Shown here piece by piece: positions 63,964 to 64,000 of a DNA stretch of 64,000 bases. The translations under genes and the position numbers were made by a program. Source of the stretch: Methanospirillum stamsii (lineage in GTDB: Archaea; Halobacteriota; Methanomicrobia; Methanomicrobiales; Methanospirillaceae); the NCBI RefSeq assembly GCF_003173335.1, contig NZ_QGMZ01000001.1, positions 1-64,000 on the forward strand, read 5' to 3'. Each line of letters opens with the position of its first letter. The stretch's first letter is position 1. Under the pieces are notes generated by a model. It was not told where the DNA came from, did not search any database, and saw only the letters and a list, made by a program, of their open reading frames with translations.

Positions 63964-64000
63964 TATCAGAGACTTGCCCTCCGGCCCAGGGTAATTGTTG

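Overview
The window looks like chromosomal DNA of a methanogenic archaeon of the order Methanomicrobiales, most likely Methanospirillum or a close relative. The evidence is F420 cofactor genes (cofG, cofC), an archaellin, a CTP-dependent riboflavin kinase with an N-terminal HTH, archaeal-type histidine kinases, and many large secreted proteins with PKD and DUF3821-like domains. The genus is inferred from gene content. No rRNA, tRNA or CRISPR array was seen.

Region 1 (1-3.3 kb) is accessory and partly decayed: a PIN-domain gene with a small partner ORF, a histidine-kinase ghost, an AAA/DUF4143 ATPase frameshifted near its N terminus, and two tiny coupled ORFs. Region 2 (3.4-25.7 kb, all minus strand) is a 22-kb exoprotein island. 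It holds a tightly packed four-gene operon (13918 to 3470) of giant surface proteins, a lone ~11-PKD protein, a 12-repeat NHL propeller protein, and two cysteine-peptidase/PKD proteins that share a C-terminal module. Region 3 (25.7-33 kb) is an AT-rich toxin-antitoxin graveyard: an orphan VapB, an orphan nucleotidyltransferase, a broken IS1634-type transposase, a DUF4143 ATPase fragment, an MntA gene whose HepT toxin is destroyed, and an apparently intact VapBC pair.

Region 4 (33-45.6 kb) carries a GNAT enzyme, cardiolipin synthase, a PHP phosphoesterase, a MASE1-like membrane protein, a PAS histidine kinase followed by a metallo-beta-lactamase-fold enzyme, an archaellin, an M28 peptidase and a PKD membrane protein coupled to a cytosolic protein. 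Region 5 (45.6-51.3 kb) is branched-chain amino acid biosynthesis: a cimA/leuA-type synthase, ilvB and ilvN in one operon, and ilvC nearby in the opposite direction. Both promoters carry paired TGGTGC motifs. Region 6 (51.3-64 kb) mixes a stand-alone CARF-HEPN (Csx/TM1812-like) protein, glycosyltransferases, a flippase-like membrane protein, UspA, ferredoxin:thioredoxin reductase catalytic chain, a decayed MntA-HepT pair, an in-frame CofG-PurC fusion divergent from CofC, and ribB-ribK.

Main themes: F420/flavin cofactor synthesis (cofG-purC, cofC, ribB, ribK), isoleucine/valine synthesis, a large secreted envelope repertoire, and repeated decay of toxin genes with retention of antitoxin-like partners.
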